Shown one piece after another: positions 63,750 through 64,000 of a DNA stretch of 64,000 bases (the first letter of the stretch is position 1; every line of letters starts with the position of its first letter). Both the position numbers and the translations under genes were made by a program. Below the pieces are notes generated by a model. That model was not told where the DNA came from. It saw only the letters and a program-made list of their open reading frames with translations, and ran no database searches. The DNA is from Hermatobates lingyangjiaoensis (lineage: Eukaryota; Arthropoda; Insecta; Hemiptera; Hermatobatidae): positions 651,001 to 715,000 of the forward strand of contig JAPFBL010000223.1 in the NCBI GenBank assembly GCA_026182355.1, written 5' to 3'.

Positions 63750-64000
63750 GTGAGTAATTCTGTTAGCTTATTATTAAATTATAAAGCTCTGATTTGAATC
63801 TTAGATCATAAGTTTTCAGTAGAGTTTTGTATGAATAAGTTAAATGTGGCAAATGGCGTAATCTTCTCTTTATGAGGTTTATTAATAATGTTAAAAACAC
63901 TGATTTAGTATATCCCAAGTAATACAATATATTTTCTTTGGTTAGCATCGTCAATAAATCTTAACTGAAATTATACACTTTTTTTCAGTGTTGAGTGTTT

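Overview
The window is intron-rich, AT-rich nuclear DNA from an animal. Intron phases, splice signals and conserved genes (enolase, CIR1, a bHLH factor, a GLRX3/PICOT-type thioredoxin) show a metazoan. The dense load of Penelope-like, Helitron, hAT, SINE and LINE copies and the AT bias suggest an invertebrate, most likely an arthropod; I cannot fix the group from sequence alone.

Layout. 1-1,390: two abutting hAT elements. 2,329-10,539 (+): the last three exons of an unrecognised, conserved-looking protein gene whose introns are packed with fold-back repeats and TA microsatellites. 10,600-29,590: gene-poor DNA with a 48-bp minisatellite (11.5-12.5 kb), LINE, SINE and Helitron copies and large inverted repeats. 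30,443-32,246 (+): a two-exon, 110-residue bHLH gene, preceded at 29.8 kb by an isolated exon-like open segment. 34.6-35.2 kb: a 125-bp tandem array. 36,223-51,517 (-): a complete eight-exon enolase gene (431 aa) whose introns hold a hAT, several Penelope-type fragments, LINEs and a SINE. 52,039-59,918 (+): a complete seven-exon CIR1 gene (361 aa), head-to-head with enolase and sharing a 521-bp upstream interval; its last intron has grown by a Mutator-like element and two satellites (46 bp x about 14, 53 bp x about 22). 61.85-63.07 kb (-): a broken Helitron. 63,358-63,749 (+): the first two coding exons of a GLRX3/PICOT-like gene that runs off the window.

Most striking signal. At least seven dispersed repeat families share one RNA-like architecture: short stem I, CTGANGA (or a one- or two-base variant), one extra base, a hairpin, GAA, a self-complementary 4-6-mer starting with A and ending with T, a base that is usually not G, then the other side of stem I. 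This is the plan of a hammerhead ribozyme whose stem III is reduced to a palindrome, as in the small Penelope-associated variants thought to cleave as dimers, but with a consistent one-base insertion between the CTGANGA box and stem II. One copy lies directly downstream of a decayed GIY-YIG endonuclease ORF on the same strand, tying the motif to Penelope-like elements. The cellular genes are ordinary housekeeping or developmental genes and show no sign of forming a common pathway.
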